NCBI RefSeq assembly: GCF_001927285.1
Contig: NZ_MSIG01000002.1
Location: 62,001 to 126,000 of the forward strand
Reading direction: 5' to 3'
Source of the DNA: Mongoliimonas terrestris
GTDB lineage: Bacteria; Pseudomonadota; Alphaproteobacteria; Rhizobiales; Pleomorphomonadaceae
Length of the DNA stretch: 64,000 nucleotides
This document shows positions 8,791 through 17,255 of this stretch, piece by piece (the stretch's first letter is position 1; each line of letters opens with the position of its first letter). A program made the translations under genes and the position numbers. A model generated the notes under the pieces. That model saw only the letters and a program-made list of their open reading frames with translations. It did not search any database and had not been told where the DNA came from.

Positions 8791-8832
8791 AAGACCGTTG
8801 CGGTCGGCGTGGAAAACCGACAAAAAAGGCAG

Positions 8833-9918
8833 ATGGAACGAACGGAAAGCGCAATGCGGCCCACCACGAAGGATCTTGCGAAAGCCGCGGGCGTCAGCCT
8901 TGCCACGGTGGACAGAGTGCTGAACGGACGGGCTGGCGTGCGCCGGGAGACGGTGGCCGCCGTGAACGACGCCATCGAGAAGCTGGGCTTCGTGCGCAAC
9001 CTCTCGGCCGCCAATCTGGCGCGCGGCCGCACCTACCGCTTCCGCTTCCTGCTGCCGAAGTCCGGCGACCTCTTCATGGACAGCATGATCGCCCACATCG
9101 AGGAGGCCCGGCATGCCTTCGCGGCGGAGTTCGTGGACGTCGGCTACCGCCGCGAGATCGGCAGCGACCCGCACCAGATAGCCCGGGTGCTCGCCCAGAT
9201 CGACCCGGACACCCTCGACGGCGTCGCCCTGATGGCGCCGGAAGCGCCCCAGGTGCGCGACGCCACCTCGCGGTTGCGCGAACGCGGGGTGCACGTGGTG
9301 CAGTTCGTCTCCGGGCAGCCCGGCGTGCGCGAGGCGGATTTCGTCGGCGTCGACAACCGCGCCGCCGGCGCCACGGCGGGCCGAATCATGGGCCGCTTCT
9401 GCGGCGGGCGGACGGGCGCGATCCTGATCGTCAGCGAGACCATGAACGCCCGCGACAGCCTGGAGCGCCGACACGGCTTCGACTTCGTCGTCGCCCGCGA
9501 CTTCCCCATGCTCACCGCCCTCCCCACCCTGGAGACACACGGCGACGCGGAGCGGGCCCGCGCCATCATCGCCAAGGCCTACGCCACCCACGGCGCCATT
9601 ATCGGCGCCTACGTGCTGAGTTCGGAGGCCCGGCTGGCGCTGGAGGCCATCGCCGACGTCAGCGATCCCTTGAAGCAGGTGATCATCGCCCACGAGCGCA
9701 CGCGATTCTCCGAGGCGCTGCTCCGCAACGGCCAGCTCGACGCGGTCATCGCCCAGAACCCCGGCCACCTCATCCGCAGCGCCCTTCGCGTCCTTCGCGC
9801 CCGCTGCGACGAACGCGAACCGATCGCCTCCCAAGAGGACATCCGCATCGAGATCCTCCTGCGCGAAAACCTCGGCGACTGGTCGGAAGAGACCGACCGG
9901 GCGAGGCACCCGTCTTAA
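8833..9918 (+). CDS. LacI-family transcriptional regulator
   Basis: About 361 residues. N-terminal helix-turn-helix TTKDLAKAAGVSLATVDRVLNGRAGV (LacI type, with the hinge helix around AANLARG), followed by a periplasmic-binding-protein-like effector domain. The effector domain contains GVDNRAAGATAGRIMGRF and ends with a C-terminal EDIRIEILLREN. Start is uncertain: ATG 8833, ATG 8854 (closest to the family's usual start) and GTG 8809 are all in frame. It is divergent from the polyol ABC operon and probably represses it. Glycerol-type rhizobial clusters usually carry a DeoR-type regulator, so the ligand may differ from glycerol. Confidence 0.88.
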   Translation: MERTESAMRPTTKDLAKAAGVSLATVDRVLNGRAGVRRETVAAVNDAIEKLGFVRNLSAANLARGRTYRFRFLLPKSGDLFMDSMIAHIEEARHAFAAEFVDVGYRREIGSDPHQIARVLAQIDPDTLDGVALMAPEAPQVRDATSRLRERGVHVVQFVSGQPGVREADFVGVDNRAAGATAGRIMGRFCGGRTGAILIVSETMNARDSLERRHGFDFVVARDFPMLTALPTLETHGDAERARAIIAKAYATHGAIIGAYVLSSEARLALEAIADVSDPLKQVIIAHERTRFSEALLRNGQLDAVIAQNPGHLIRSALRVLRARCDEREPIASQEDIRIEILLRENLGDWSEETDRARHPS

Positions 9919-9920
9919 CC

Positions 9921-9958
9921 GGCTCGTGAAGATAGGACCTGTCCGACCTTCACGAGCC
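9921..9958. terminator. 36-nt palindromic hairpin, copy 3, between convergent genes
   Basis: Inverted repeat with left arm starting GGCTCGTGAAG and right arm ending CTTCACGAGCC, 2-nt loop, 16 of 18 pairs. It nearly fills the 45-bp gap between the stops of the LacI gene (+) and the DevA-like ATPase gene (-), so bidirectional termination is likely. It is related to the hairpins at 2904 and 2981. Confidence 0.65.
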
Positions 9959-9963
9959 CGCCC

Positions 9964-10662
9964 TCACCCCACCGGCGCGCTGTCGGCGACGATGCGGCCG
10001 TCCTCCAGCGTCACGATGCGGTCGGCGCGGTCGAGGATGCGGTTGTCGTGGGTGACCATCAGGGTGGTGGTGCCGCGGGTCTGGCCGAGCCGCTTCAGGA
10101 CGTCCACCACGTTGAGGCCGCTCTCCCGGTCGAGGGCGGCGGTCGGCTCGTCGGCGAGGATCAGGTCCGGGTTGCCCACGAGGGCGCGGGCGATGGCGAC
10201 GCGCTGCTTCTGGCCGCCGGAGAGGTTGGCCGGCAGGTAGTCCATCCGATCGGCAAGGCCGAACAGCGTCAGCGCGTGGGCGGCCGCGGCCCGCTCCGTC
10301 GGCCCATCGGCGCGGCCGTGCACCATCAGGCCCATCAGCACATTCTCAATGGCCGTCAGGCTTTCGTGGAGGTTGTGCGCCTGGAAGATGAAGCCGAGCC
10401 GTCGCCTGAGGGCGATCAGCGCGTCGGACCGCGCGCCCTTCAGCTCGTGGCCGAGCAGGCGCACCGACCCGTCCTGCACCTCGCGCAGGCACCCCACCAG
10501 GGTGAGCACCGTCGTCTTGCCCGACCCCGACGGCCCGACGAGCGCGGTGAAGCTGCCGCGCGGGATGGTCAGCGTCACGTCGTGGAGCGCCTGCTTGCGC
10601 ACCTCCCCCGCGCCGAACCAGTGGTTAACGCCGCGAGCGACCACCGGAGCGTCCTCTGTCAT
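9964..10662 (-). CDS. ABC exporter ATP-binding protein, DevA/MacB-like
   Basis: 232 residues from the ATG at 10662 (MTEDAPVVARG). Walker A GPSGSGKTT (~40), Q-loop FQAHNLHESLT, signature LSGGQKQRV, Walker B LILADEPTAALD, H-loop THDNRI. Short, without a regulatory C-terminal domain, as in LolD/MacB/DevA exporters. It follows the DevC-like permease by 11 bp and completes a DevBCA-type tripartite efflux system. Substrate unknown: lipid, peptide or drug are all possible. Confidence 0.9.
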   Translation of the reverse strand: MTEDAPVVARGVNHWFGAGEVRKQALHDVTLTIPRGSFTALVGPSGSGKTTVLTLVGCLREVQDGSVRLLGHELKGARSDALIALRRRLGFIFQAHNLHESLTAIENVLMGLMVHGRADGPTERAAAAHALTLFGLADRMDYLPANLSGGQKQRVAIARALVGNPDLILADEPTAALDRESGLNVVDVLKRLGQTRGTTTLMVTHDNRILDRADRIVTLEDGRIVADSAPVG

Positions 10663-10673
10663 CGCGGCCTCCC

Positions 10674-11846
10674 TCAGAACAGGTCGGCGGGATCGGCCGC
10701 CGCCAGGCGACGGGTCGCGATGGCGCCCGACAGGGTGCTGAACACGATGGTGCCGATGAAGACCGTGATCGCCATGCTGGCCGTCATCTGCAGCGGCAGC
10801 GTGGTGACGCGCCCCATGACGGTCAGGATCGTGGTCCCGACGACGAAGCCGGGCACGAAGCCGAGCACCCCGAGGATCAGCGCCTCCTCCAGCACCACAC
10901 CGAGGAAGAAGGTCTGCGGATAGCCCATGGCCTTGAAGGTCGCGTATTCGCGCAGGTGATCGGCCACGTCCGTGGAGAGCACCTGATAGACGATGACGAG
11001 CCCGACGAGCACCCCGATCACCACGCCGAAGCCGAAGATGATGCCCGTCGGCCGCTTGGTCTGCTGGTAGGTGAGGTCCTCGTCGGCCGCCGCCTCGAAC
11101 GTGCGGATGCGCAGGCTCTTGTCGGAGATGAGGGCACCGAGCCGCGTGACCACCCGCTCCGGATCGGCCCCTGGCGCGATCTTCAGGAGGATGTGGTCCG
11201 GCGCCGCCGAGCGCCGGGCTGGAAAGAGCGTCAGGAAGGTCTGGTCGGAGACCATCATGTAGCCGTCGCCGCCGAACCCGCCGCCGCCTGCGAACGTGTC
11301 GTGGAGGGTGACCGTATCGCCCGAGACCTCGAACGTCAGTGGCGTCTGCGGCCGGATGGCGGCGGCCTCGTCGCGCGGCAGCCCCCGGGTGAAGCGGTCG
11401 AGAAGCCCGGCGTTCTGAAGCTCCAGCACCTGCGCCTTCGCGGCAATGGCCGGGTCGAGGAAGCCGGGCAGCGCCGGGTCGATGCCGAAGGTCGTCAGCA
11501 CCAGCGCCTTGTCGGCCCGCTGCCATGTGACGTTGGCGATGAAGAGCCCCATGCCGGCCGTCACCTCCGGGTCGGCCAGCGCCTGCAGCAGCCATTGTCG
11601 CGCTACGTTGCCGCCTTCGGTCAGCGTGTTGGCGTCCGGCGCCGAGATCATGATGTCGGCCTGGAAGAAGGCGTAGGGCCGGAGCGTCGCCGACGCCATG
11701 GAGTTCATGATGCCGAGCTGCACGAACACGAGCACGTTGGCGAAGGCGACGCCGGCGATCGCCGAGGCGAAGCGCGTCTTCGAATGGGTGAGCTGCAGCC
11801 AGCCGATCGGCAGGCGCCCGAAGAGGCGCGACAGGAGCCGGCTCAA
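10674..11846 (-). CDS. ABC exporter permease, DevC family
   Basis: 390 residues. One N-terminal membrane helix (~25-50), a large periplasmic domain (~60-265) with a glycine cluster near residue 195, then three helices (~275-295, ~325-350, ~355-378). This is the MacB/FtsX topology with DevC-like features. It overlaps the membrane-fusion-protein gene by 4 bp. It acts in the inner membrane with the DevA-like ATPase. Confidence 0.88.
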   Translation of the reverse strand: MSRLLSRLFGRLPIGWLQLTHSKTRFASAIAGVAFANVLVFVQLGIMNSMASATLRPYAFFQADIMISAPDANTLTEGGNVARQWLLQALADPEVTAGMGLFIANVTWQRADKALVLTTFGIDPALPGFLDPAIAAKAQVLELQNAGLLDRFTRGLPRDEAAAIRPQTPLTFEVSGDTVTLHDTFAGGGGFGGDGYMMVSDQTFLTLFPARRSAAPDHILLKIAPGADPERVVTRLGALISDKSLRIRTFEAAADEDLTYQQTKRPTGIIFGFGVVIGVLVGLVIVYQVLSTDVADHLREYATFKAMGYPQTFFLGVVLEEALILGVLGFVPGFVVGTTILTVMGRVTTLPLQMTASMAITVFIGTIVFSTLSGAIATRRLAAADPADLF

Positions 11847-13096
11847 GGGCTCGCCTCCGCGCCGGCGGAGACCTTCGTCCCCGCCCCGGCCCCGGTGTCG
11901 ATCCTTGCGATGACCTCCAGGTTCACATAGCGGGACGCCGCCTCCGACACCGCCGGATCGAGCGCCACGATCACCCGCACCACGCGGGCGTCCGTGTTGG
12001 CGGCGGTGTCGTCGGAGACGAGACCCTGCCGCCCGACCGTCAGGCCGATCGACTGTACCTTGCCTTGGAAGGTCCGGCCGAGGGCCGTCGCCACCAGCTC
12101 CACCGGCTGGCCGGGCGCGACCTGACCGATGCGGTCCTGCCAGATCTCCGCCTCGGCGGTCATCCGGTCGGTGAAGCCCATCTCCATGATGCCTTCCGCC
12201 GGCGGGCGCTCGCCGGGTGTGGCGTGGATGTCCAGGATGGTGCCGGTGATCGGCGCCACCACGGCCGCGCGGGCGAGGTCCCGCTTGGCGCGGGCAAGCT
12301 CCGCTTCAGCGGCGTCGCGGTTGCGGGCGGCCACGATCACGTCCGGCTGCTCGTCGAGCGCCACGGACGTGTAGCGGGCGAGCGTCGCCTCGGTCTTGCG
12401 CACCGCCGCCGTCGCCTGAAGCTCAGCGGCCGCGGCCGCGTCGAGAGTGGCGCGGCTGGCGACGGCGCGGGCGAACAGCTCCTCCGTCCGCGCCCGGTTG
12501 GCCTTCGCTTCCGCCTCGGCGGAGAGCGCCTGGTCGAGCAGCGCCTGCGTCTCGTCCCGGCTGTTGCGGACGGCGGCCACCGTCTGGGCGAGCGCGGCAT
12601 CCTTGACCGCGAGGTTGGCCTCGGCGAGGAGCACGGCGCTTTCCAGCACGTCGGCGTTGTCGAGATGGGCGACCGGTGCTCCCTTCTCCACCCGGTCGCC
12701 GACCGCCACCAGGATCTCGGCGATTCGCGCGTCGCCAGCCCCGTAGGGCGCCGCCACGATGGAGACGTCCCCCTCCGGCATCAGCCGGGCGAGCCCCACC
12801 ACGTCGGTCGCCCGCATGGTCTCCACCATGTCGCGCGGGATCTCGATGTCGGGCGGCAGGGCGATCGGGGACGCGGAGCCGGCGCCCGGCGTCAGGCCGG
12901 TCAGCTCGTAGAAGCGCTTCAGCCCGGGCGGCTGAAAGTACATGCCGAGCACCGCACCGGTGAACATGAACAGCGGGATGAGCAGCACCAGGAGAAAGCG
13001 CTTGCGGAACAGCCGCCGCCTTCCGTGCGCCGAGGCCCCGCCCGCGTCGTGGTTCACCACCACCAACGGCAGGTCGTCGTCAGGCATGCGATCCAT
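11843..13096 (-). CDS. HlyD/DevB-type membrane fusion protein
   Basis: About 417 residues from the ATG at 13096 (MDRMPDDDLPLVVVNHD). A membrane anchor (~30-50) is followed by a lipoyl-like half motif (VAVGDRVEKGAPVAHLDNADV) and a long coiled-coil hairpin with many Ala, Glu and Arg (~150-250). The barrel strand motif VVAPITGTILDIHATPGE comes next. It connects the DevCA pump to an outer-membrane channel, which is not encoded here. An in-frame ATG at 13087 and a longer 13159 start are alternatives. Confidence 0.87.
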   Translation of the reverse strand: MDRMPDDDLPLVVVNHDAGGASAHGRRRLFRKRFLLVLLIPLFMFTGAVLGMYFQPPGLKRFYELTGLTPGAGSASPIALPPDIEIPRDMVETMRATDVVGLARLMPEGDVSIVAAPYGAGDARIAEILVAVGDRVEKGAPVAHLDNADVLESAVLLAEANLAVKDAALAQTVAAVRNSRDETQALLDQALSAEAEAKANRARTEELFARAVASRATLDAAAAAELQATAAVRKTEATLARYTSVALDEQPDVIVAARNRDAAEAELARAKRDLARAAVVAPITGTILDIHATPGERPPAEGIMEMGFTDRMTAEAEIWQDRIGQVAPGQPVELVATALGRTFQGKVQSIGLTVGRQGLVSDDTAANTDARVVRVIVALDPAVSEAASRYVNLEVIARIDTGAGAGTKVSAGAEASP

Positions 13097-13159
13097 GGCC
13101 CCAATCCCCCTCGCCGTCCGGACCTTTCGGCATCCATAGCGGAAGCCAGCCCGAACCAT

Positions 13160-13324
13160 ATGCCGAAGCGGTCGCGGATTGTATCAAGCGGTCGCACGGA
13201 TGCGATCTCTTCCAGGTCTGCGCAATGCGATCCGCCAGCAGACCCGGAGGGCGTGTTCTTGGAAGCCTGCCCGGAGGACGTGCAGGTGCTCAACAATGCG
13301 ATCTGGACCAACCTGAAGAAATGA
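13160..13324 (+). CDS. possible small protein (54 aa)
   Basis: A short frame in the gap between two leftward operons. The first half is Arg/Ser-rich. The second half (DPPADPEGVFLEACPEDVQV) and the NNAIWTNLKK tail look more like real protein than most shadow frames. No domain recognised and no strong ribosome site. The stop is 12 bp from the convergent BatD stop. It could be spurious. Confidence 0.25.
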   Translation: MPKRSRIVSSGRTDAISSRSAQCDPPADPEGVFLEACPEDVQVLNNAIWTNLKK

Positions 13325-13335
13325 GGCGCGCCGGC

Positions 13336-14490
13336 TCAGCGCCGGCGCAGGATGGCGGCGGCGAGCGCCGCAGGGTCGGCGGTTCCGCCGGTCCGCCCGA
13401 AGAGCGCCGCGTCGAGCGCCGCCGTCTCCCGCCCGGTCGTCGGCAGGCCGAGGTCGCGGCGGCGGCGAAGGTGGCGCTCCGCAGCCCGGCGCAGCGCCAC
13501 GAGGTCGCCGGACCGGGCGGCCCGGCGCACCGCCCACCGGGTCGGATCGACCGGCGAGAGCCGCCGCAGCGCGCGGACGACGTCGCCCCACCGCCGCCGG
13601 GTCCGCCCCGTGGCGGCACCGGCGACGCCGACGAGAAGCCCGAGGCCGACCGCGATCGTGGCCGCTCGGACCTGGCTGTCCGGCAGGCTGTCCGCGCCGC
13701 CGAGGTTCTCGCCGAAGCTCACATAGCCGAACGGGATGGCGGGGATCTCGGCGCGGCGCATCTGGCGCGCGACGGTGTCGAACCAGGGGATTTCCACGGC
13801 GGGGAGCACGCCCGGCTCGCCGGTGCGCGGCCTGAGGTTCCATTCCCAGGTGACGGTGGTGACGGGCCCGTCCGGCGTCGGCCGCGTCTCGCGGATCTCC
13901 GGGGCGGCGAAGGTGATGAGCCAGGGCTCGCGCATGGACGGGCGCGGCGGGAGCTGCTGCGGCAGCGCGCCCTCGGCCCGGATCACCACCCGCCGCACCA
14001 GGGTCTCGCCGTCTCTCAGCTCGCCGGGCAAGGCCGACAGGCTGTCCTCAACGGTGAGATTGCGGGCGGCGAGTGGGGGATGCTCGGCCGGGAACGGCGC
14101 CACCGTCAGCGTGACCGCCTCCGCCGTCACCGGCCGCGGCTCCCGGCCCTTCGGCCCGCCCATGACCGTAAGTTCGTGCACCACGGGGCCGATTGTCAGC
14201 GCCCCGGCGCGGCGGGGGTAGACCGCGACCCGCCGCTCGAACACCCGAACAGTGCGGCCGTCGATCCTTTCCTCGCGCCACTGGTCGCGCGCGACCTGGA
14301 TCCAGTCGTACGCGTCCGAAGACGGAAACGTGAGCTTCTCCAGCGTGATGAAGCTGGTGTACTCGCCCCGGACGGTGACCATCACCATCTCGCCGGCCAC
14401 CGGCGCGACGTCCGGCACCAGGATGCGCAGCGTCTCGGCGCGGGCGGCGCCGGCCAGCAGCAGGAAGAGTATCGCAAGCCGGATCACCAT
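13336..14490 (-). CDS. BatD-like protein
   Basis: 384 residues. Signal peptide (~1-18, ending AARA|E), then immunoglobulin-like beta domains (LTVEDSLSALPGELRDGETLVRRVVI). A single membrane helix at ~280-297 is followed by a basic, helical cytoplasmic tail rich in Arg. This is the BatD arrangement. Last gene of a seven-gene leftward operon (MoxR to BatD), with its start overlapping the TPR gene by 7 bp. Bat proteins are linked to periplasmic protein maturation and stress tolerance; the client here is unknown. Confidence 0.8.
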   Translation of the reverse strand: MVIRLAILFLLLAGAARAETLRILVPDVAPVAGEMVMVTVRGEYTSFITLEKLTFPSSDAYDWIQVARDQWREERIDGRTVRVFERRVAVYPRRAGALTIGPVVHELTVMGGPKGREPRPVTAEAVTLTVAPFPAEHPPLAARNLTVEDSLSALPGELRDGETLVRRVVIRAEGALPQQLPPRPSMREPWLITFAAPEIRETRPTPDGPVTTVTWEWNLRPRTGEPGVLPAVEIPWFDTVARQMRRAEIPAIPFGYVSFGENLGGADSLPDSQVRAATIAVGLGLLVGVAGAATGRTRRRWGDVVRALRRLSPVDPTRWAVRRAARSGDLVALRRAAERHLRRRRDLGLPTTGRETAALDAALFGRTGGTADPAALAAAILRRR

Positions 14491-15092
14491 GGGTCACCCT
14501 CCTCGGGGCGGAGGAGCCCGAGCGCGGCGCGGCGCTCGTGTTCCTTTTCCAGACGCAGGCGCAGGAACTCTCCCGGATCGTCCGCGATCGTGTCGAGCCA
14601 GGCGTCGGTCGCCACATAGCCCCGCGCCTCGATCGGCTTCTTCCATTCCGGGTCCGGTGTGCTCGGCAGGGCCGCGCCCGTCACCGCGCCGGTGAGGCCG
14701 CCAACAGCCGCGAGCCGCCCCGGCGCGACGCTGTCGCCGCGAACCTTGACCACCATCGCGTCCACCAGATCGCGGACGCGGCGGGCTTCCGCGTCGGCCG
14801 GGTTGGCGAAGAGGACCGCGTCCAGGTAGGCGACCGACAGGGCGTGCTGGCCCGTGGCGGCGAGCGTCAGCGCGCGGTTGAAGGTCTGGCCGCGCCCGGC
14901 GCCGGCAAGCACCGCGTCGGCCGCCGCGTAGTCGCCGTCCCGGTAGAGCGCCAGCCCCTTCGCAGCCGGATCCTGGATCAGCCCGGCGGCGCCCGGAACG
15001 CCCGCAAAGAGCGCGAGCCGGCCGAGGGCCGCCGGGCCGCCGAGCGCCATCAGGGCAAGGCCGGCCGCCGCCATGAGAGCCACGCGCTTCAT
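14484..15092 (-). CDS. TPR-like periplasmic/membrane protein of Bat operon (BatC/BatE-like)
   Basis: 202 residues. N-terminal hydrophobic segment (~5-35), then TPR-like helical pairs (GLALYRDGDYAAADAVLAGA; QTFNRALTLAATGQHALSVAYLDAVLFANP). The C-terminal part is charged, with DEFLRLRLEKEHERR-like content. The start overlaps the upstream VWA gene by 4 bp. TPR proteins accompany the VWA proteins in Bat operons as assembly scaffolds. Confidence 0.75.
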   Translation of the reverse strand: MKRVALMAAAGLALMALGGPAALGRLALFAGVPGAAGLIQDPAAKGLALYRDGDYAAADAVLAGAGRGQTFNRALTLAATGQHALSVAYLDAVLFANPADAEARRVRDLVDAMVVKVRGDSVAPGRLAAVGGLTGAVTGAALPSTPDPEWKKPIEARGYVATDAWLDTIADDPGEFLRLRLEKEHERRAALGLLRPEEGDPW

Positions 15093-15973
15093 CGGCGCCT
15101 CCGGAACAGGGCGAGGAGGGGCAGGACGGCGAAGCCGGCGACGGCTGGGCCGAAGTCGCGGAACCTGAGGGCCGACAGCGCGGGATCATCGCCGAGCGAC
15201 CCCGAACCGGCGAGGGCCGCGAGCACCGGGCCCGACGCGCGCGCCGGCGCCGCGGTGGCGGCGATGTCCGCCAGCGCCGCCGGATCGCCGCCGCCGCTGG
15301 CCGATCCGTCGAGCGTCAGGGCGAGCAGGCGAACGCCGTCGCCGGTGAGGCGCTGCGCTTCCGCCACGGCCGCCGCATCCAGCCCGCCGCCGTCGGAGAT
15401 CAGCACCACGGCGGCGTCGCGGCTGCCGTCGAGCATGCGCCGGGCGAGCGCGAGGGCGCTGGCCGGCCGGCTGCCCTTGTCGGGCATGATCCCTGGGCCG
15501 AGCACGGCGATCTGGCTTTCCAGAGTGGTCGGATCGGCCGTCGGGGCGGCCACGTCGTAGGCCTCGCCGGCGTAGAGAATGAGGCCGACCGGCCGCCCCT
15601 CCACCGCCGACAGGATCTCGGCCGCCGCCGCCTTCGCGTCGGCGAGCGCCGGGCCGTCCGTCACCGACGGCGACATGTCGAGGGCGATCAGCACGGCGCC
15701 GGTTCCGGCGAGTAGCGGCGCGTCGGACCGCGGCAACGCCGGGCCGGCAAGGCCCGCGGCGATGAGGGCGGCGGCCGCAACGGCAGCGAGGCCGCGATGG
15801 CCGCCGCCGGCCTGGAGGTGGCCGAGCGCGCGCATCGCCGCCAGCATGGCCGGCGGCATCACGCGCTCCCAACCGCCCGCCGACGGGCCGCGCCGCCACA
15901 GCCAGATCGCCAGGACGGCGAGCACCGGCAGGACCGCGAGCCACCAGGGCCGGAGGATCACGAACTCGCTCAT
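15089..15973 (-). CDS. VWA-domain membrane protein (BatB-like)
   Basis: 294 residues from the ATG at 15973, chosen because ATGA overlaps the stop of the preceding VWA gene. Membrane helices at ~10-27 and ~60-80. The von Willebrand A domain begins near residue 93 with MIDAS DMSPS (D99, S101, S103), then T in a PTADPTTLES region and a later LISDGGG. A C-terminal helix (VAGFAVLPLLALF) is followed by an Arg-only tail. Second of two adjacent VWA proteins. Confidence 0.85.
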   Translation of the reverse strand: MSEFVILRPWWLAVLPVLAVLAIWLWRRGPSAGGWERVMPPAMLAAMRALGHLQAGGGHRGLAAVAAAALIAAGLAGPALPRSDAPLLAGTGAVLIALDMSPSVTDGPALADAKAAAAEILSAVEGRPVGLILYAGEAYDVAAPTADPTTLESQIAVLGPGIMPDKGSRPASALALARRMLDGSRDAAVVLISDGGGLDAAAVAEAQRLTGDGVRLLALTLDGSASGGGDPAALADIAATAAPARASGPVLAALAGSGSLGDDPALSALRFRDFGPAVAGFAVLPLLALFRRRR

Positions 15974-16911
15974 GGCGACCGCCGTACCGCGAGGGCGAAG
16001 ACGAAGGCGAGCGCCGCGCCGCCCGGCCACATCCAGAGGTCGCGCCAGACTTGAGTGGGCGGTCGGCGCATGGGGTTGGGCTCCAGCCGGTCGAGGGTCC
16101 GGGCCATCGCCTCCAGGTCGGCCATGGTCCGGACACGGAAGCTCTCGCCGCCGCCGGCCTCGGCCACCGCCCGCAGCGTCGCCGCGTCCACCGCGTCACG
16201 CGATTGCGGCTGGCTCTCCAGGTCCTCCGGGCCGAGCGCGATGGTATGCACCCGGATGCCGTGGCGGCCGGCGAGCGCCGCCGCGTCGGTCGCCCGCACC
16301 TTGCCGGACGTGTCGACCCCGTCGGAAAGGAGAACCACCACCTTGGCGGTCGCCTCGCTCGCTGTCAGACGCTTGGCGGCGAGACCGAGCCCGTCCGAAA
16401 TGGCGGTGGAGCGGCCGGAGATGCCGATCTGGGCCGTCTCGATGGCGGTCGCGACGGAGTTGACGTCGAAGGTCGGCGGCTGCGCCACATAGGCCCGGTC
16501 GCCGAAGACCACGAGGCCGATCCGGTCGCCCCGCCGCGACCGGACGAAGCCGGCGGCGACGCGCTTGACCGCGTCGAGGCGCATGAGCGGCTTGCCGTCG
16601 AGCATGAAGTCCTCCGCCACCATGCTGCCGGAGAGGTCGATCGCCAGGATGATCTCGCGGCCGGACGCGGTGACGAGGTCCGTCGTGGTGGCAACGCGCG
16701 GACCGGACAGCGCAACGACGAGGGCCGTCCAGGCAGCGACCAGCAGCAGCGTGCCGATCCGGTCGTCGCGCGCACCGGCCGGGGCGGACGCCGCGAAGGT
16801 GCCGGACGGCACGGCGAGCGACGCCGGCGCGTCCGCCATGGCGCCAAGGAGACGCTGGACCAGGAAGGGCAGCGGCAGCAGGAGGAGCGCCAACGGAAAC
16901 GCGAGGCTCAT
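15970..16911 (-). CDS. VWA-domain membrane protein (BatA-like)
   Basis: 313 residues. Membrane helices near ~3-22 and ~53-70, VWA domain from ~86 with a full MIDAS (D92-L-S-G-S96), a T in SGRSTAISDGLGLA, and LLSDGVD. A C-terminal helix (~290-308). The domain faces the periplasm. It overlaps its neighbours by 4 bp on both sides, so it is tightly coupled within the operon. Confidence 0.87.
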   Translation of the reverse strand: MSLAFPLALLLLPLPFLVQRLLGAMADAPASLAVPSGTFAASAPAGARDDRIGTLLLVAAWTALVVALSGPRVATTTDLVTASGREIILAIDLSGSMVAEDFMLDGKPLMRLDAVKRVAAGFVRSRRGDRIGLVVFGDRAYVAQPPTFDVNSVATAIETAQIGISGRSTAISDGLGLAAKRLTASEATAKVVVLLSDGVDTSGKVRATDAAALAGRHGIRVHTIALGPEDLESQPQSRDAVDAATLRAVAEAGGGESFRVRTMADLEAMARTLDRLEPNPMRRPPTQVWRDLWMWPGGAALAFVFALAVRRSP

Positions 16912-17255
16912 CGGCGCACCCGCCGGGCCGCGAGCGCGATCCGCTCGATCTCCGCGTCGGACACCGTTGGCCCCGCTCGGTAGGCGGTCGACCGCAGTTC
17001 CTTCGGCAGGTGGCCGAGCACCCGCGCGACGGCGAGCGCGCGCTCCTCGGCCGGCAGCCCGCGCGAGGCGCGGATCCGGGCGCGGCGGGAGGGGGCGCGG
17101 ACAAGGAAGGGCGCGATCAGCCAGACCAGAAGGGCGCCGAGCACCAGTCCGGCGCCGAACAGCGCCAGCAGATCGGAGGGCTGCAACAGCAGCATGGACG
17201 GGGGCAGACGGCCGGCCGGGAGAGCGGCGATCAGGTCAGCTTGCGTCGGCGTCAT
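16908..17255 (-). CDS. DUF4381 family membrane protein
   Basis: 115 residues. An N-terminal ~25-residue region is followed by one membrane helix (LLALFGAGLVLGALLVWLIA) and a basic cytoplasmic helix bundle with AEERALAVARVLGHLPKELR. DUF4381 genes commonly lie between DUF58 and VWA genes in MoxR operons, exactly as here. It overlaps DUF58 by 20 bp. In methanol dehydrogenase clusters the equivalent slot is held by mxaA, but no sequence link is claimed. Confidence 0.75.
   Translation of the reverse strand: MTPTQADLIAALPAGRLPPSMLLLQPSDLLALFGAGLVLGALLVWLIAPFLVRAPSRRARIRASRGLPAEERALAVARVLGHLPKELRSTAYRAGPTVSDAEIERIALAARRVRR

Noticed and set aside
7350..9032. A 560-residue version of the substrate-binding protein
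   Set aside because: The extension before 8678 crosses the divergent promoter and the LacI gene start. A normal signal peptide begins at 8678 with a good ribosome site.
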